From Microbacterium pumilum (GTDB taxonomy: Bacteria > Actinomycetota > Actinomycetes > Actinomycetales > Microbacteriaceae): a stretch of 64,000 bases of DNA. The notes beneath the pieces are model-generated. The model ran no database searches, was not told the DNA's origin, and saw nothing but the letters and a program-made list of their open reading frames with translations. Below, in pieces: positions 20,212 through 30,019 of the stretch. Each line of letters opens with the position of its first letter. The stretch's first letter is position 1. Location of the stretch: assembly GCF_039530225.1 (NCBI RefSeq), contig NZ_BAAAOH010000001.1, positions 1,116,001 to 1,180,000 of the forward strand. Direction: 5' to 3'. The position numbers and the translations under genes are program-made.

Positions 20212-21678
20212 GTGATCACGCTCACATTCGACGCGTCGTGGTGGCTGATCCTCGTCTTCGTGTTCGACCTGGTCGTGCGCGTGCTCGCGATCATCTTCGT
20301 TCCCCGCAATCGCCGGCCGACAGCCGCGATGGCCTGGCTGCTGGCGATCTACTTCATCCCTCTCATCGGCGTCTTCCTCTTCCTGCTGATCGGCAATCCT
20401 CGGCTCCCGCGCAAACGGCGGCGCAAGCAGGAGCGCATCAACACCTACATCCACGAGACGAGCGAGCATCTCGATTTCGGCACACTGCGCCCGCACGCTC
20501 CGGGATGGTTCACGTCGTTGGTCACGCTCAACCGCAACCTCGGCGCGATGCCGTTGGCCGGTGACAACGCCGCCCACCTCATCCCCGAGTATCAGGAGAG
20601 CCTCGACGCGATGGCCGAGGCGATCCGCAAGGCCGAGCTGTACGTCCATGTGGAGTTCTATATATTCCAGACGGATGCCGCGACCGACAACCTGTTCCGG
20701 GCGCTCGAGGAGGCCCGCGCGCGGGGCCTCACGGTCAGAGTGCTGCTCGATCACTGGGCCAACCGCGGCAAGCCCTTCTATCGCAGGACCCTCAAGCGCC
20801 TCGATGCGATGGGCGCGCAGTGGCGGCTCATGCTGCCAGTGCAGCCGTTCAGGGGGCGGTACCAGCGGCCCGACCTGCGCAACCACCGCAAGCTTCTCGT
20901 CCTCGATGGGCGCGTCGCCTTCATGGGATCGCAGAACGTGACGGACTCGACGTACAACCTCAACAAGAACATCAGGCGCGGACTGCACTGGGTCGATCTC
21001 ATGGTGCGACTCGAGGGGCCGGTCGTGGCATCCGTCAACGCGGTCTTCCTCTCGGACTGGTACAGCGAGACCGACGAGGTGCTCACCGACGAGATCGACC
21101 TGTTCGACGTCCGCTCGGGACCTGGCGACCTCGACTGCCAGATCATTCCGTCGGGGCCGGGATTCGAGTTCCAGAACAACCTCAAGCTGTTCGCGGGTCT
21201 CCTGTTCGCAGCGCAGCACAAGATCATCATCGTGAGCCCCTACTTCGTCCCCGACGAAGCCCTGCTCCTCGCCATCACAACGGCCTGCCAACGCGGCATT
21301 CACGTCGAGCTGTTCGTGTCGGAGGAGGGCGACCAGGCCCTCGTCTACCACGCGCAGCGCAGCTACTACGAGGCGCTTCTACGAGCCGGAGTGAAGATCT
21401 GGATGTACCAGAGGCCCTTCATCCTGCACTCGAAGTGCATGACGATCGACGACGAGGTCGCGATCATCGGCTCGAGCAACATGGACATGCGATCGTTCGG
21501 TCTCAACATGGAGATCTCGATGCTCGTGCGCGGCGAAGAGTTCATCCGCGAGATGCGCGGCGTGGAGGACATGTACCGCGGCCTCAGCCGCGAGCTGACG
21601 CTCGAGGAGTGGGAGAAGCAGCCCCTCCGTTCGACGGTGCTCGACAACCTCGCGCGTCTGACATCCGCTCTGCAGTAG
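20212..21678 (+). CDS. cls: Cardiolipin synthase (two PLD domains)
   Basis: A 488-residue membrane enzyme making cardiolipin from phosphatidylglycerol. Two N-terminal helices (about residues 5-25 and 38-58) are followed by two phospholipase D motifs: HRKLLVLDGRVAFMGSQN and HSKCMTIDDEVAIIGSSNMD. GTG 20212 is preferred because GGAAGGGG lies 7-15 bases upstream; a TTG at 20179 in the same frame is unlikely. The length is normal for bacterial Cls. Confidence 0.94.
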   Translation: MITLTFDASWWLILVFVFDLVVRVLAIIFVPRNRRPTAAMAWLLAIYFIPLIGVFLFLLIGNPRLPRKRRRKQERINTYIHETSEHLDFGTLRPHAPGWFTSLVTLNRNLGAMPLAGDNAAHLIPEYQESLDAMAEAIRKAELYVHVEFYIFQTDAATDNLFRALEEARARGLTVRVLLDHWANRGKPFYRRTLKRLDAMGAQWRLMLPVQPFRGRYQRPDLRNHRKLLVLDGRVAFMGSQNVTDSTYNLNKNIRRGLHWVDLMVRLEGPVVASVNAVFLSDWYSETDEVLTDEIDLFDVRSGPGDLDCQIIPSGPGFEFQNNLKLFAGLLFAAQHKIIIVSPYFVPDEALLLAITTACQRGIHVELFVSEEGDQALVYHAQRSYYEALLRAGVKIWMYQRPFILHSKCMTIDDEVAIIGSSNMDMRSFGLNMEISMLVRGEEFIREMRGVEDMYRGLSRELTLEEWEKQPLRSTVLDNLARLTSALQ

Positions 21679-21820
21679 GGCTTCGACAAGGCGCCACGCC
21701 GTGATCAGCTCGTGATCGATCTTCCGGGCGTTGGCCAGGCTTCTGCGCCATGATGGAGGGGCCGGGCGCAGGGATGCGGCCGGTCCGCGTGTGAGCGGCA
21801 CCTCGTCGAAAGGCATGTCC

Positions 21821-22543
21821 ATGGCTCGTTCCGCACTCCTGGCCGGACTCGGTGCGCTCGCGCTGGCGAGCATCGCCCTTGCCGGCTGCGCGTCTTCCAC
21901 CAGTGGATCCCCATCCGAGGAGCCGACGCAGCCCGTCGCAGCAGACCCCGACCTCGGAGCCGCCTGGCTCGACAACGGCCGCGTGATCGGACTCGTGACC
22001 GTGGGCAGTTCGACGTGCGTGCCCCAGGCCGAGAGCGCCGATGTCAGCGAGGACGGCGTTCTCCAGGTCACGCTCGCGGCTCCCGAAGAGGACGAGGCCT
22101 GCACTGCGGATCTCGTGCCTCGCGTCACACTCGTGGGTGTGCCAGAGGACGTCGACCCCGAAGAGGACCTCTCCATCGAAGTGACGGGCGACAACCAGCA
22201 GGGTCAGGTCGACCTGGCGGCAGTGGCCGGGCTCGCGCCCGGCGGCGAGACCGACTTCCAGCCGAGCGCCGGCTGGGCGACCGCCGCGGGTCAGTTCGTG
22301 ATCCTCACCTGGGGCTCGTCGACCTGCGTCCCCGTGATCGAGGATGTCGCGGCCACCGCACCCGCCGAGGTCACCGTCACCTTCCAGACTCCCCCCGACG
22401 ACCAGGCCTGCACGATGGACATGGCCCCCCGCGGTCAGGTCGCCGCGGTCAACGACCTCGAGGAAGACAGCGACGTCGAGCTGATCCTGACGGGCGGCGA
22501 GTTCGACGACGTCAAGGTCCCCATCTACGGCACCAACAGCTGA
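21821..22543 (+). CDS. Secreted lipoprotein with an internal duplication
   Basis: A 240-residue predicted lipoprotein. A short signal peptide ends in lipobox LAGC (Cys near residue 22), followed by a Ser/Thr-rich linker. The mature part has two related units of about 85 residues. Each contains a GSSTCVP motif and a second cysteine in DEACTAD or DQACTMD, so each could form one disulfide. No named family was recognised. ATG 21821 is preferred over ATG 21815 because AAAGG lies seven bases before it. It stands alone between cls and clpC. Confidence 0.78.
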   Translation: MARSALLAGLGALALASIALAGCASSTSGSPSEEPTQPVAADPDLGAAWLDNGRVIGLVTVGSSTCVPQAESADVSEDGVLQVTLAAPEEDEACTADLVPRVTLVGVPEDVDPEEDLSIEVTGDNQQGQVDLAAVAGLAPGGETDFQPSAGWATAAGQFVILTWGSSTCVPVIEDVAATAPAEVTVTFQTPPDDQACTMDMAPRGQVAAVNDLEEDSDVELILTGGEFDDVKVPIYGTNS

Positions 22544-22685
22544 GTCGCAGCCGCGACCGCCGACACAGGATGTCGCGGCGCTATGCCTACGGCGAACATC
22601 GCCACTTGGCATCCGGGGGCTCGTTACCCTCGTTCTAAGGCACCAAGAGGGGTCGACCGACCTGTCCCTGCCCCGGAGGAAAACG

Positions 22686-25214
22686 ATGTTCGAGAGATTC
22701 ACGGACCGAGCCCGTCGAGTGGTCGTCCTCGCCCAAGAAGAGGCGAAGATGCTCAATCACAATTACATCGGCACTGAGCACATCCTGCTGGGTCTCATCC
22801 ACGAGGGTGAAGGCGTGGCGGCCAAGGCACTGGAAAGCCTCGGCATTTCGCTCGACGCAGTGCGCGAGCAGGTGCAGGACATCATCGGCCAGGGGCAGCA
22901 GCAGCCCACCGGGCACATCCCGTTCACGCCGCGCGCGAAGAAGGTTCTCGAGCTCTCGCTGCGCGAAGCGCTGCAGCTGGGTCACAACTACATCGGCACC
23001 GAGCACATCCTGCTCGGACTCATCCGCGAGGGTGAGGGAGTGGCCGCCCAGGTGCTGGTGAAGCTCGGCGCCGACCTGAACAAGGTGCGCCAGCAGGTCA
23101 TCCAGCTCCTCTCCGGCTACCAGGGCAAGGAGCCCGCAGCCGTCTCGGGTGCCGCGCACGACAACGCGCAGCAGGCACAGGGCGGCTCGCAGGTGCTCGA
23201 TCAGTTCGGCCGCAACCTCACGCAGGCGGCGCGCGAGAACAAGCTCGACCCGGTCATCGGGCGCGAGAAGGAGATCGAGCGCGTGATGCAGATCCTCTCG
23301 CGCCGCTCCAAGAACAACCCCGTGCTGATCGGCGAGCCCGGCGTCGGCAAGACCGCCGTCGTCGAGGGGCTCGCTCAGGCGATCGTCAAGGGCGATGTGC
23401 CCGAGACGCTGAAGGACAAGCAGCTCTATTCGCTCGACCTCGGCTCGCTCATAGCCGGCTCCCGCTACCGCGGTGACTTCGAGGAGCGCCTCAAGAAGGT
23501 CACGAAGGAGATCCGCACCCGCGGCGACATCATCGTCTTCATCGACGAGATCCACACGCTCGTGGGTGCCGGTGCTGCAGAGGGTGCGATCGACGCCGCG
23601 TCGATCCTGAAGCCGCTGCTCGCCCGCGGTGAGCTGCAGACGATCGGCGCGACCACGCTCGACGAGTACCGCAAGCACTTCGAGAAGGATGCCGCGCTCG
23701 AGCGCCGCTTCCAGCCGATCCAGGTCGCCGAGCCGAGCCTGCCCCACGCGATCAACATCCTCAAGGGGCTGCGCGACCGCTACGAGGCGCACCACAAGGT
23801 GCAGATCACGGATGGCGCGATCGTCGCGGCGGCGAACCTCGCCGATCGGTACGTGAGCGACCGCTTCCTGCCCGACAAGGCCATCGACCTGATCGACGAG
23901 GCCGGCGCTCGCCTGCGCCTGTCGATCCTCTCGAGCCCGCCCGAGCTGCGCGAGTTCGACGAGAAGATCGCCGAGGTCCGTCGCCAGAAGGAGCAGGCGT
24001 CCGAGGACCAGGACTTCGAGAAGGCCGCATCGCTGCGTGACGAGGAGAAATCCCTGCTCGCCGAGCGCCTGCGCCTCGAGAAGCAGTGGCGCAGCGGGGA
24101 TGTCGCATCCCACGCCGTGGTCGATGAGGGACTCATCGCCGAGGTGCTCGCTCAGGCCACCGGCATCCCGGTGTTCAAGCTCACCGAGGAGGAGTCGAGC
24201 CGTCTCGTCTTCATGGAGAAGGCTCTGCACCAGCGCGTCATCGGGCAGGAAGAGGCGATCGCCGCTCTCGCGAAGACGATCCGTCGTCAGCGTGCGGGTC
24301 TGAAGGACCCCAAGCGTCCGAACGGCTCGTTCATCTTCGCCGGCCCCACCGGCGTCGGAAAGACCGAGCTCGCGAAGGCGCTCGCGGAATTCCTCTTCGA
24401 CGATGAGGCCGCGCTCATCTCGCTCGACATGTCGGAGTTCGGTGAGAAGCACACCGTCTCGCGCCTTTTCGGTGCCCCTCCGGGCTTCGTCGGGTTCGAA
24501 GAGGGTGGCCAGCTCACCGAGAAGGTGCGCCGCAAGCCGTTCTCGGTCGTGCTCTTCGACGAGATCGAGAAGGCGCACCCCGACATCTTCAACTCGCTTC
24601 TGCAGATCCTCGAGGAGGGTCGACTGACCGACGGTCAGGGCCGCATGATCGACTTCAAGAACACCGTCATCATCATGACGACCAACCTCGGCGCACGCGA
24701 CATCGCGGGCGGCCCGGTCGGGTTCCAGGTCGAGGGTGACAGCTCGACGTCGTACGACCGCATGCAGGGCAAGGTCAAGGAAGAGCTCAAGCGCCACTTC
24801 AAGCCCGAGTTCCTGAACCGCGTCGACGACATCATCGTGTTCCCGCAGCTGTCGAAGCCTGAGCTGATCCAGATCGTGGATCTGTTCACCAAGCGCCTCG
24901 GCGATCGCCTGCTCGATCGCGACATGACGATCGAGCTGACGCTGGCCGCGAAGGAGAAGCTCATCGAGATCGGGTTCGATCCCGCCCTCGGTGCTCGCCC
25001 GCTCCGCCGCGCGATGCAGCACGAGATCGAGGATCGTCTCTCGGAGCGCATCCTGCACGGCGAGCTGAACTCCGGCGATCACGTGAAGGTCGATGCGCTG
25101 AACGGCGAGTTCGTGTTCGAGAACGGCCCGCGCAACACACCTGTCGCAGTCGGCGTCGTCGGCGGCGGCGAGATCAGTGGAACGATCGACCTGGCGGTCG
25201 CGAGCGGCGAGTAA
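22686..25214 (+). CDS. clpC: ATP-dependent Clp protease ATP-binding subunit ClpC
   Basis: An 842-residue AAA+ unfoldase that feeds substrates to ClpP. It has paired Clp-N repeats (each with [19 protein letters not shown] text), AAA-1 with Walker A GEPGVGKT near residue 217, a middle segment with the UvrB/C motif ([25 protein letters not shown] begins near 421), and AAA-2 with GPTGVGKT near residue 554, followed by the C-terminal D2 small domain. The AGGAAAACG leader gives a good start at 22686. Monocistronic, with a strong hairpin after the stop. Confidence 0.97.
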   Translation: MFERFTDRARRVVVLAQEEAKMLNHNYIGTEHILLGLIHEGEGVAAKALESLGISLDAVREQVQDIIGQGQQQPTGHIPFTPRAKKVLELSLREALQLGHNYIGTEHILLGLIREGEGVAAQVLVKLGADLNKVRQQVIQLLSGYQGKEPAAVSGAAHDNAQQAQGGSQVLDQFGRNLTQAARENKLDPVIGREKEIERVMQILSRRSKNNPVLIGEPGVGKTAVVEGLAQAIVKGDVPETLKDKQLYSLDLGSLIAGSRYRGDFEERLKKVTKEIRTRGDIIVFIDEIHTLVGAGAAEGAIDAASILKPLLARGELQTIGATTLDEYRKHFEKDAALERRFQPIQVAEPSLPHAINILKGLRDRYEAHHKVQITDGAIVAAANLADRYVSDRFLPDKAIDLIDEAGARLRLSILSSPPELREFDEKIAEVRRQKEQASEDQDFEKAASLRDEEKSLLAERLRLEKQWRSGDVASHAVVDEGLIAEVLAQATGIPVFKLTEEESSRLVFMEKALHQRVIGQEEAIAALAKTIRRQRAGLKDPKRPNGSFIFAGPTGVGKTELAKALAEFLFDDEAALISLDMSEFGEKHTVSRLFGAPPGFVGFEEGGQLTEKVRRKPFSVVLFDEIEKAHPDIFNSLLQILEEGRLTDGQGRMIDFKNTVIIMTTNLGARDIAGGPVGFQVEGDSSTSYDRMQGKVKEELKRHFKPEFLNRVDDIIVFPQLSKPELIQIVDLFTKRLGDRLLDRDMTIELTLAAKEKLIEIGFDPALGARPLRRAMQHEIEDRLSERILHGELNSGDHVKVDALNGEFVFENGPRNTPVAVGVVGGGEISGTIDLAVASGE

Positions 25215-25223
25215 GGCGGAGCG

Positions 25224-25257
25224 AACGAAGAGCGGATGCTGCGGCATCCGCTCTTCG
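25224..25257 (+). terminator. Terminator hairpin after clpC
   Basis: A perfect 15-base stem (ACGAAGAGCGGATGC and its complement) closes a four-base loop ten bases after the clpC stop. No T run follows, which is common in high-GC actinobacteria. Confidence 0.75.
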
Positions 25258-25296
25258 TCGTTCGGGCGCAGCGACCCTCCCGCCTAAGCTGGACGC

Positions 25297-25800
25297 GTGG
25301 GGGACTTCACGGTACGACCGGCGCGCAGCGCGGACGTGCGCGGCATCCAGGCTCTGCTCGAGCCGTTCGTGCAACGGCGGATCCTGCTCGGCAAGGACCT
25401 GGTCGTCCTGTACGAGGCAGTGCAGCAGTTCCTCGTCGCAGAGGACGAGCACGGCACGCTGATCGGATGCGGCGCCCTGCACGTGATGTGGGAGGACCTC
25501 GGCGAAGTGCGCACGCTGATCGTCTCGGACGACTGGCTGCATCACGGAGTCGGCCGTGCACTCGTGGAGGGCCTGGAAGCCAGCGCGCAGGCGCTCGGGC
25601 TGTCGCGCCTGTTCTGCCTGACATTCGAGGTCGAGTTCTTCACCCGACGCGGCTTCGCCCCGATCGGCGAACAGGTCGTCGACCAGGACGTCTACTCGCA
25701 GCTGGTGCGCAGCCCCGACGAAGGTGTCGCTGAGTTCCTGGACCTCGCGCACGTCAAGCCCAACACCCTCGGCAACACCCGGATGCTCAAGGTCCTCTAG
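25297..25800 (+). CDS. GNAT-family acetyltransferase, amino-acid N-acetyltransferase type
   Basis: A 167-residue single-domain GNAT. The acetyl-CoA signature appears as VGRALVEGLEASAQALGL after EVRTLIVSDDWLHHG, and FFTRRGFAPIGE matches the C-terminal part. This short form resembles actinobacterial N-acetylglutamate synthases that start arginine synthesis, in particular DLVVLYEAVQQFLVAED and the CGALHVMWEDL strand. The assignment to NAGS rather than a general GNAT is inferred from similarity; no arg genes are adjacent. GTG 25297 is the only start fitting the domain. Confidence 0.78.
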   Translation: MGDFTVRPARSADVRGIQALLEPFVQRRILLGKDLVVLYEAVQQFLVAEDEHGTLIGCGALHVMWEDLGEVRTLIVSDDWLHHGVGRALVEGLEASAQALGLSRLFCLTFEVEFFTRRGFAPIGEQVVDQDVYSQLVRSPDEGVAEFLDLAHVKPNTLGNTRMLKVL

Positions 25801-25887
25801 GGTCACTCCGGTCGGCTTGCCCCTCGGGGGAGGTCGTCCCGGGCGCGCCGGAGCGGCTTGGAGGCATCCGCGTCCTAACCTGGGCGC

Positions 25888-26649
25888 ATGGCGACCGAAC
25901 CTCCGCGCCGCAGGCGGCATTCTCCGGCGGTCTATCGCCGTCGGCGGATCGTCCTTCTCGTCGGCATCCTCGCCGTCGTCGCCGTGGTCTGGCTTCTGAT
26001 CGCACAGCCGTGGCGGGGCGCGGCATCCGAAGGCACACCTGCGTCGACGGGGAAGTCGCAGGATGCCGCCACCGAACTGCCGGTTCCGTCGGCCTCGGCC
26101 ACCCCCAGTGCGCCCGACGAAGACAACGCCGCCGACGACGCTGCCGTGGACGATGCGGCCGCCGCGGAGGGCACCGGTGACGCAGCGGCAGACGGGGAAG
26201 AGACAGGGGCCGCCCCGTCGCCTTCGGTCACTCCCGTCGCCGAGGCGTGTCTCCCGCGCGATGTGGCAGTGACGCCGGTCACCGATCAGCAGACCTATGC
26301 GACGGGCCAGAACCCGCAGCTGTCGATCAGCCTCACCAACAACGGCACAACGGACTGCACCCTCAACGTCGGCACGAGCGCCCAGGTCTTCACGATCACG
26401 AGCGGCGACGACACATGGTGGCGCTCGACGGACTGCCAGACCGAGCCGAGTGACATGGTGGTGCTGCTGGCTGCCGGTCAGACCGTGTCGAGCGCCGCAC
26501 CGCTGGTCTGGGATCGGACTCGTTCGGCGGTCGACACCTGCTCTGCCGCTGATCGTCCGCGTGCTCCAGGAGGGGGCGCCTCGTATCATCTCGAGGTGGA
26601 GATCGGGGGAATCTCCTCGACCGATTCGGCCCAGCTGCTGCTTTACTGA
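25888..26649 (+). CDS. Membrane-anchored extracellular protein of unknown function
   Basis: A 253-residue protein: basic cytoplasmic N-terminus, one transmembrane helix near residues 27-48, a disordered Ala/Asp/Pro/Ser-rich linker (about 55-120), then an extracellular domain beginning near AEACLPRDVAVTPVTDQQTY with cysteines at CLP, DCTL, DCQT and DTCS. The domain, probably a beta-sandwich, resembles many actinobacterial cell-surface proteins of unknown role. It follows the GNAT gene by 87 bases. Confidence 0.75.
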   Translation: MATEPPRRRRHSPAVYRRRRIVLLVGILAVVAVVWLLIAQPWRGAASEGTPASTGKSQDAATELPVPSASATPSAPDEDNAADDAAVDDAAAAEGTGDAAADGEETGAAPSPSVTPVAEACLPRDVAVTPVTDQQTYATGQNPQLSISLTNNGTTDCTLNVGTSAQVFTITSGDDTWWRSTDCQTEPSDMVVLLAAGQTVSSAAPLVWDRTRSAVDTCSAADRPRAPGGGASYHLEVEIGGISSTDSAQLLLY

Positions 26650-26707
26650 GGCCTGGCCCGCTCTTCCGGCACGTGATCTCCGTGTCCGCCGAAGAGGGGA
26701 CATACTA

Positions 26708-26794
26708 GTGGACGAATCGCGCGTAATCTGGTATCAGCTCCCGATGAGAAGGCTCGAGCTGTCCCCAGCAGCAAACCTCGTCCCCAGCGAGTGA
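26708..26794 (+). CDS. Possible 28-residue small ORF
   Basis: A GTG-initiated reading frame with GAGGGGAC about ten bases upstream encodes a short basic peptide (VDESRVIWYQLPMRRLEL onward). It is followed by two hairpin-forming segments (TTCCCC-GAA-GGGGAA near 26,828-26,842 and a GGCC-rich one after it) before the strong terminator at 26,877. It could be a leader or small protein, or chance; no homology was recognised. Confidence 0.2.
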   Translation: MDESRVIWYQLPMRRLELSPAANLVPSE

Positions 26795-26876
26795 TCGTGA
26801 GCCACCCGAGAGCTGGCCCTCTCGAACTTCCCCGAAGGGGAAGGCCGAGGGGGCCCTCCGGTAACCGGGAGCTATT

Positions 26877-26919
26877 GATGCGGGGCGACGGGTCTCCCCA
26901 GGACCCGACGCCCCGCATC
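26877..26919. terminator. Strong bidirectional terminator hairpin
   Basis: The arms GATGCGGGGCG and CGCCCCGCATC are perfect complements, extended inside by GGGTC/GACCC. It lies between the converging 25,888 gene and the permease gene, eight bases after the permease stop, and probably serves both directions. Confidence 0.78.
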
Positions 26920-26927
26920 CACACTGT

Positions 26928-28484
26928 CTAGGGCTTGTCGCCGAAGACCTCGGTCTCCATCGCGTCGTAGCCTTCTGTCTGCGGATCGCCGTGCTGTCCG
27001 CCCGAAAGCGCGTACTCCTCCTCGGGCGAAAGCACGAGGCGGTTGCGTCCGACGAGGGCGAAGATGACCAGACCGATGACGTAGACGACCCCGATCGCGA
27101 TGATCGCCGCGGTGTAGCCGGGGTTGATCAGCTGCCCGATGAACGTCGCCAGTGCGATGACGCCGGCGACGACCGCGCCGCCGATGCCGACCGGACTCAC
27201 ATACGGCCGTGCGGCATCCGGCAGCTTCACCTTGAGGATGACGTACGACACCATCTGCAGGAGGTATGAGATCACGGCGCCCCACACCGCGATGTTCAGC
27301 ACGATCGCGTTGGAGACCGCGCCGATGTCGGGGTTGTTCTTCGTGATGAGGTCCACCGCAAGCAGGACCACGAACCCGATCGCCGCTCCCACGAGCAGGG
27401 CGACCCAGGGGGTCTGGCGTTTGCCGGTCAGCGACAGGAACTTCGGGTAATAGCCCGCGCGCGAGAGGGAGTACATGTTGCGTCCGTAGGCGAACATGAT
27501 CCCCTGCAGCGACGCGAGCAGGCCGATGAGGGCGAACAGCGACAGGACGGCAGCGAGCTCGGCCGGCAGGAACGCCCGGAATCCGTCGAGCAGCGGTTCG
27601 CCGGCGGCACCGAGTGCCTCCGACCCGGTCACTGCCGGGTTGAGGAAGAGAACGATCGCACCGGTGCCGATCAGCGTGATGAGACCCCAGATTCCCGCGC
27701 GAGGGATGTCCTTCGTCGGGTCGTGCGCCTCCTCCGCGGCCAGCGGCAGCTCCTCGATGCCGAGGAAGAACCACATCGCGAAGGGCAGCGCGAACAGGAT
27801 GCCCCACCAGCCGAACGGCAGGAATTCGGAGCTGCCCGCGACGCTCTCGTCAGGAGCGATGTCCCACAGCTTGGCGAAGTCGACGGCGCCGTTGGCGAAT
27901 GCGAGGATGCCGAACAGGACGATGACGCCGATCGACAGGATGGACACCACGACGGCGAACTTGAACGAGATCGCGGCACCCGCGGCGTTCAGCGCGATGA
28001 AGACCGCGTAGAGGATGACCCACCACACCCACAGATAGCCGACGCCGGCCAGGTCGAATCCCGTGAGGGTCGCGATGATGTCGTTGAGATAACCCGCCGA
28101 GAAGAGCACGATGACGCCGGTCGTGAAGACGTACTCGATGGTCTCTGCGAGCCCGGTGACGAACCCGCCCCAGGGTCCCATGGCCGACCGGGCGAATGAG
28201 TAGGCCCCACCGGTATGGGGGAGCGCAGCCGACATCTCGCCGATCGAGAAGAGCATGCCGAAGTACATGACCACGATGATCAGCGAGGCGACCAGCAGAC
28301 CGCCCCAGCCCGCGGATCCGATGCCGAAGTTCCAGCCCGAGAAGTCGCCGGAGATGACCGCGGCGACGCCGAGACCCCAGAGGCCCCAGAACCGCGCTGA
28401 ACGTTTGAGCTGACGCTTTTCGAAGTAGCCTTCGCCTGCTTTGGTATACGTGACACCGGAGACGGAGTTCTTGGTTCCAGACAT
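26928..28484 (-). CDS. APC-family permease, ethanolamine-transporter type
   Basis: A 518-residue amino acid-polyamine-organocation permease with about 12 helices. The first conserved region (GVAAVISGDFSGWNFGIGSAGWGGLL) and ALPHTGGAYSFARSAMGPWGGF are close to the Eat/EutP-like ethanolamine permeases. ATG 28484 is chosen for its GGAGG site; the 19 codons upstream are Pro/Arg-rich and unlikely. It is divergent from the glutamine synthetase-like gene, so a shared control region serves transporter and enzyme genes. The substrate is predicted from family resemblance, and polyamines or amino acids remain possible. Confidence 0.83.
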   Translation of the reverse strand: MSGTKNSVSGVTYTKAGEGYFEKRQLKRSARFWGLWGLGVAAVISGDFSGWNFGIGSAGWGGLLVASLIIVVMYFGMLFSIGEMSAALPHTGGAYSFARSAMGPWGGFVTGLAETIEYVFTTGVIVLFSAGYLNDIIATLTGFDLAGVGYLWVWWVILYAVFIALNAAGAAISFKFAVVVSILSIGVIVLFGILAFANGAVDFAKLWDIAPDESVAGSSEFLPFGWWGILFALPFAMWFFLGIEELPLAAEEAHDPTKDIPRAGIWGLITLIGTGAIVLFLNPAVTGSEALGAAGEPLLDGFRAFLPAELAAVLSLFALIGLLASLQGIMFAYGRNMYSLSRAGYYPKFLSLTGKRQTPWVALLVGAAIGFVVLLAVDLITKNNPDIGAVSNAIVLNIAVWGAVISYLLQMVSYVILKVKLPDAARPYVSPVGIGGAVVAGVIALATFIGQLINPGYTAAIIAIGVVYVIGLVIFALVGRNRLVLSPEEEYALSGGQHGDPQTEGYDAMETEVFGDKP

Positions 28485-28536
28485 GCGTCCTCCAGGACGA
28501 CTCGGGTGCGCGGGCATTCGGGGGTCGCCCGGCGTT

Positions 28537-28553
28537 GGCACGATTGTGGTGCC
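28537..28553. promoter_or_regulatory. Possible operator in the permease/ligase divergent promoter region
   Basis: GGCAC and GTGCC form a spaced inverted repeat (seven-base gap) in the 179-base spacer between the divergent permease and glutamine synthetase-like genes. A nearby GGTACC palindrome lies at 28,558-28,563. Either could bind the FadR-type regulator encoded at 33,207, but the arms are short. Confidence 0.25.
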
Positions 28554-28663
28554 TATTGGTACCGGATGTCTACCTTTGATTCGGGATCGGTGGCTACAGT
28601 TAGCCTCGGATGCGTGCGACGTGCGGCGTCAAAGGTCGGATCGTCCCATCGAAAGGAACCCGA

Positions 28664-30019
28664 ATGAGCGGCAATCTCTCCGTCACTGACCTCGACGCCG
28701 GGATCGCGGCCGGAGAGATCGACACCGTGGTCGTCGCCTTCGCCGATGCCCAGGGCAGATTGGTCGGCAAGCGCGTCTCGGCGCGGTTCTTCCAGGAGGA
28801 GGTCCTGCCCCACGGTGCCGAAGCATGCAACTATCTGCTGTCGGTCGACGTCGACATGAACACCGTCGACGGGTACGCGATGTCGAGCTGGGAGACCGGC
28901 TACGGCGACATGATGCTGCTGTCCGACCCTGCCACGCTGCGCCGCATCCCGTGGCTCCCAGGTACGGCACTGGCGATGGCCGACCTCGCATGGGAGGGCG
29001 GCGATGCGGTCGCACAGTCACCGCGCGAGATCCTGAAGGGTCAGCGTGCGCGCCTCGCCGACCGGGGACTCGTCGCGTACTCGGGCACGGAACTCGAGTT
29101 CATCGTCTTCGACGACACCTACCGGGATGCCTGGTCGCGCGGTTATCGCGGCCTCACCCCCTCCACCGACTACAACGTCGACTACGACCTGCTCGCCTCG
29201 GGACGGCTCGAGCCGCTGCTGCGCGACATCCGGCTCTCGATGGATGGTGCCGGAATGTATTGCGAGGGCGTGAAGGGCGAGTGCAACTTCGGCCAGCAGG
29301 AGATCGCCTTCCGCTACGCGGAGGTGCTGGAGACCGCTGATCAGCACGTGATCTACAAGAACGGCGCCAAGGCCATCGCTGAACAGCACGGCAAGGCGCT
29401 GACCTTCATGGCCAAGTTCAACGAGCGCGAGGGCAACAGCTGCCACATCCACCTCTCGGTGCGGGGCGACTCCGGCGCGGCAGTCATGGCCGGAGAGGGC
29501 GAGCATGGATTCAGCCCGCTGATGGAGCATTGGATCGCCGGTATTCTGGCGACCCTGCGCGAGTTCACCCTGCTGTACGCGCCGACCATCAATTCCTACA
29601 AGCGGTACGCGAAGGGTTCGTTCGCGCCGACCGGCATCGCGTGGGGCGTCGACAATCGCACCTGCGCGCTGCGGGTCGTTGGCCACGGCTCGTCGCTGCG
29701 AGTCGAGAACCGCGTGCCGGGCGGCGATGTGAACCCGTACCTCGGCATCTCGGCGATCATCGCCGGCGGTCTGCACGGCATCGAGAACGAGCTGGCACTG
29801 CCCGATCCGCTCGCGGGCAACGCGTACACCTCGGGCGCCGAGCAGCTGCCGACGACGCTGCGCGAAGCCGCCCAGCTGTTCGCCGACTCGTCGATCGCCC
29901 GCGCGGCCTTCGGCGACCAGATGGTCGACCACTATCTCAACCAGGCGCGCATCGAGTTCGAGGCGTTTGATTCCGCCGTGACGGACTGGGAGCGGGTGCG
30001 TGGCTTCGAACGACTCTGA
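28664..30019 (+). CDS. Glutamine synthetase-like gamma-glutamyl-amine ligase
   Basis: A 451-residue protein of the glutamine synthetase fold. Catalytic-domain motifs are present: YSGTELEFIVF, the metal-binding E in EGVKGECNFGQQE, NSCHIHLSV, and the glutamate-binding RAxxV-like VENRVPGGDVNPYL. It lacks the adenylylation-site region of GlnA1 and, with its neighbours, fits the GlnA3/GlnA4/PuuA branch that joins glutamate to polyamines or ethanolamine. ATG 28664 has GAAAGGA upstream and matches the family start. It overlaps the next gene by 20 bases. Confidence 0.88.
   Translation: MSGNLSVTDLDAGIAAGEIDTVVVAFADAQGRLVGKRVSARFFQEEVLPHGAEACNYLLSVDVDMNTVDGYAMSSWETGYGDMMLLSDPATLRRIPWLPGTALAMADLAWEGGDAVAQSPREILKGQRARLADRGLVAYSGTELEFIVFDDTYRDAWSRGYRGLTPSTDYNVDYDLLASGRLEPLLRDIRLSMDGAGMYCEGVKGECNFGQQEIAFRYAEVLETADQHVIYKNGAKAIAEQHGKALTFMAKFNEREGNSCHIHLSVRGDSGAAVMAGEGEHGFSPLMEHWIAGILATLREFTLLYAPTINSYKRYAKGSFAPTGIAWGVDNRTCALRVVGHGSSLRVENRVPGGDVNPYLGISAIIAGGLHGIENELALPDPLAGNAYTSGAEQLPTTLREAAQLFADSSIARAAFGDQMVDHYLNQARIEFEAFDSAVTDWERVRGFERL

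Noticed and set aside
22544..22685. ClgR or HAIR operator upstream of clpC
   Set aside because: I looked for CGC-N-GCG and CTTGAGT-type sites; only partial matches with wrong spacing are present.
18556..22685. lsr2 gene between lysS and clpC
   Set aside because: Expected from mycobacterial order, but the region holds DUF4192, small membrane protein, cls and lipoprotein genes only.
22635..25247. 870-residue minus-strand frame over clpC
   Set aside because: Mirror of the clpC reading frame, with Leu/Arg/Asp-rich non-protein-like composition and no ribosome site.
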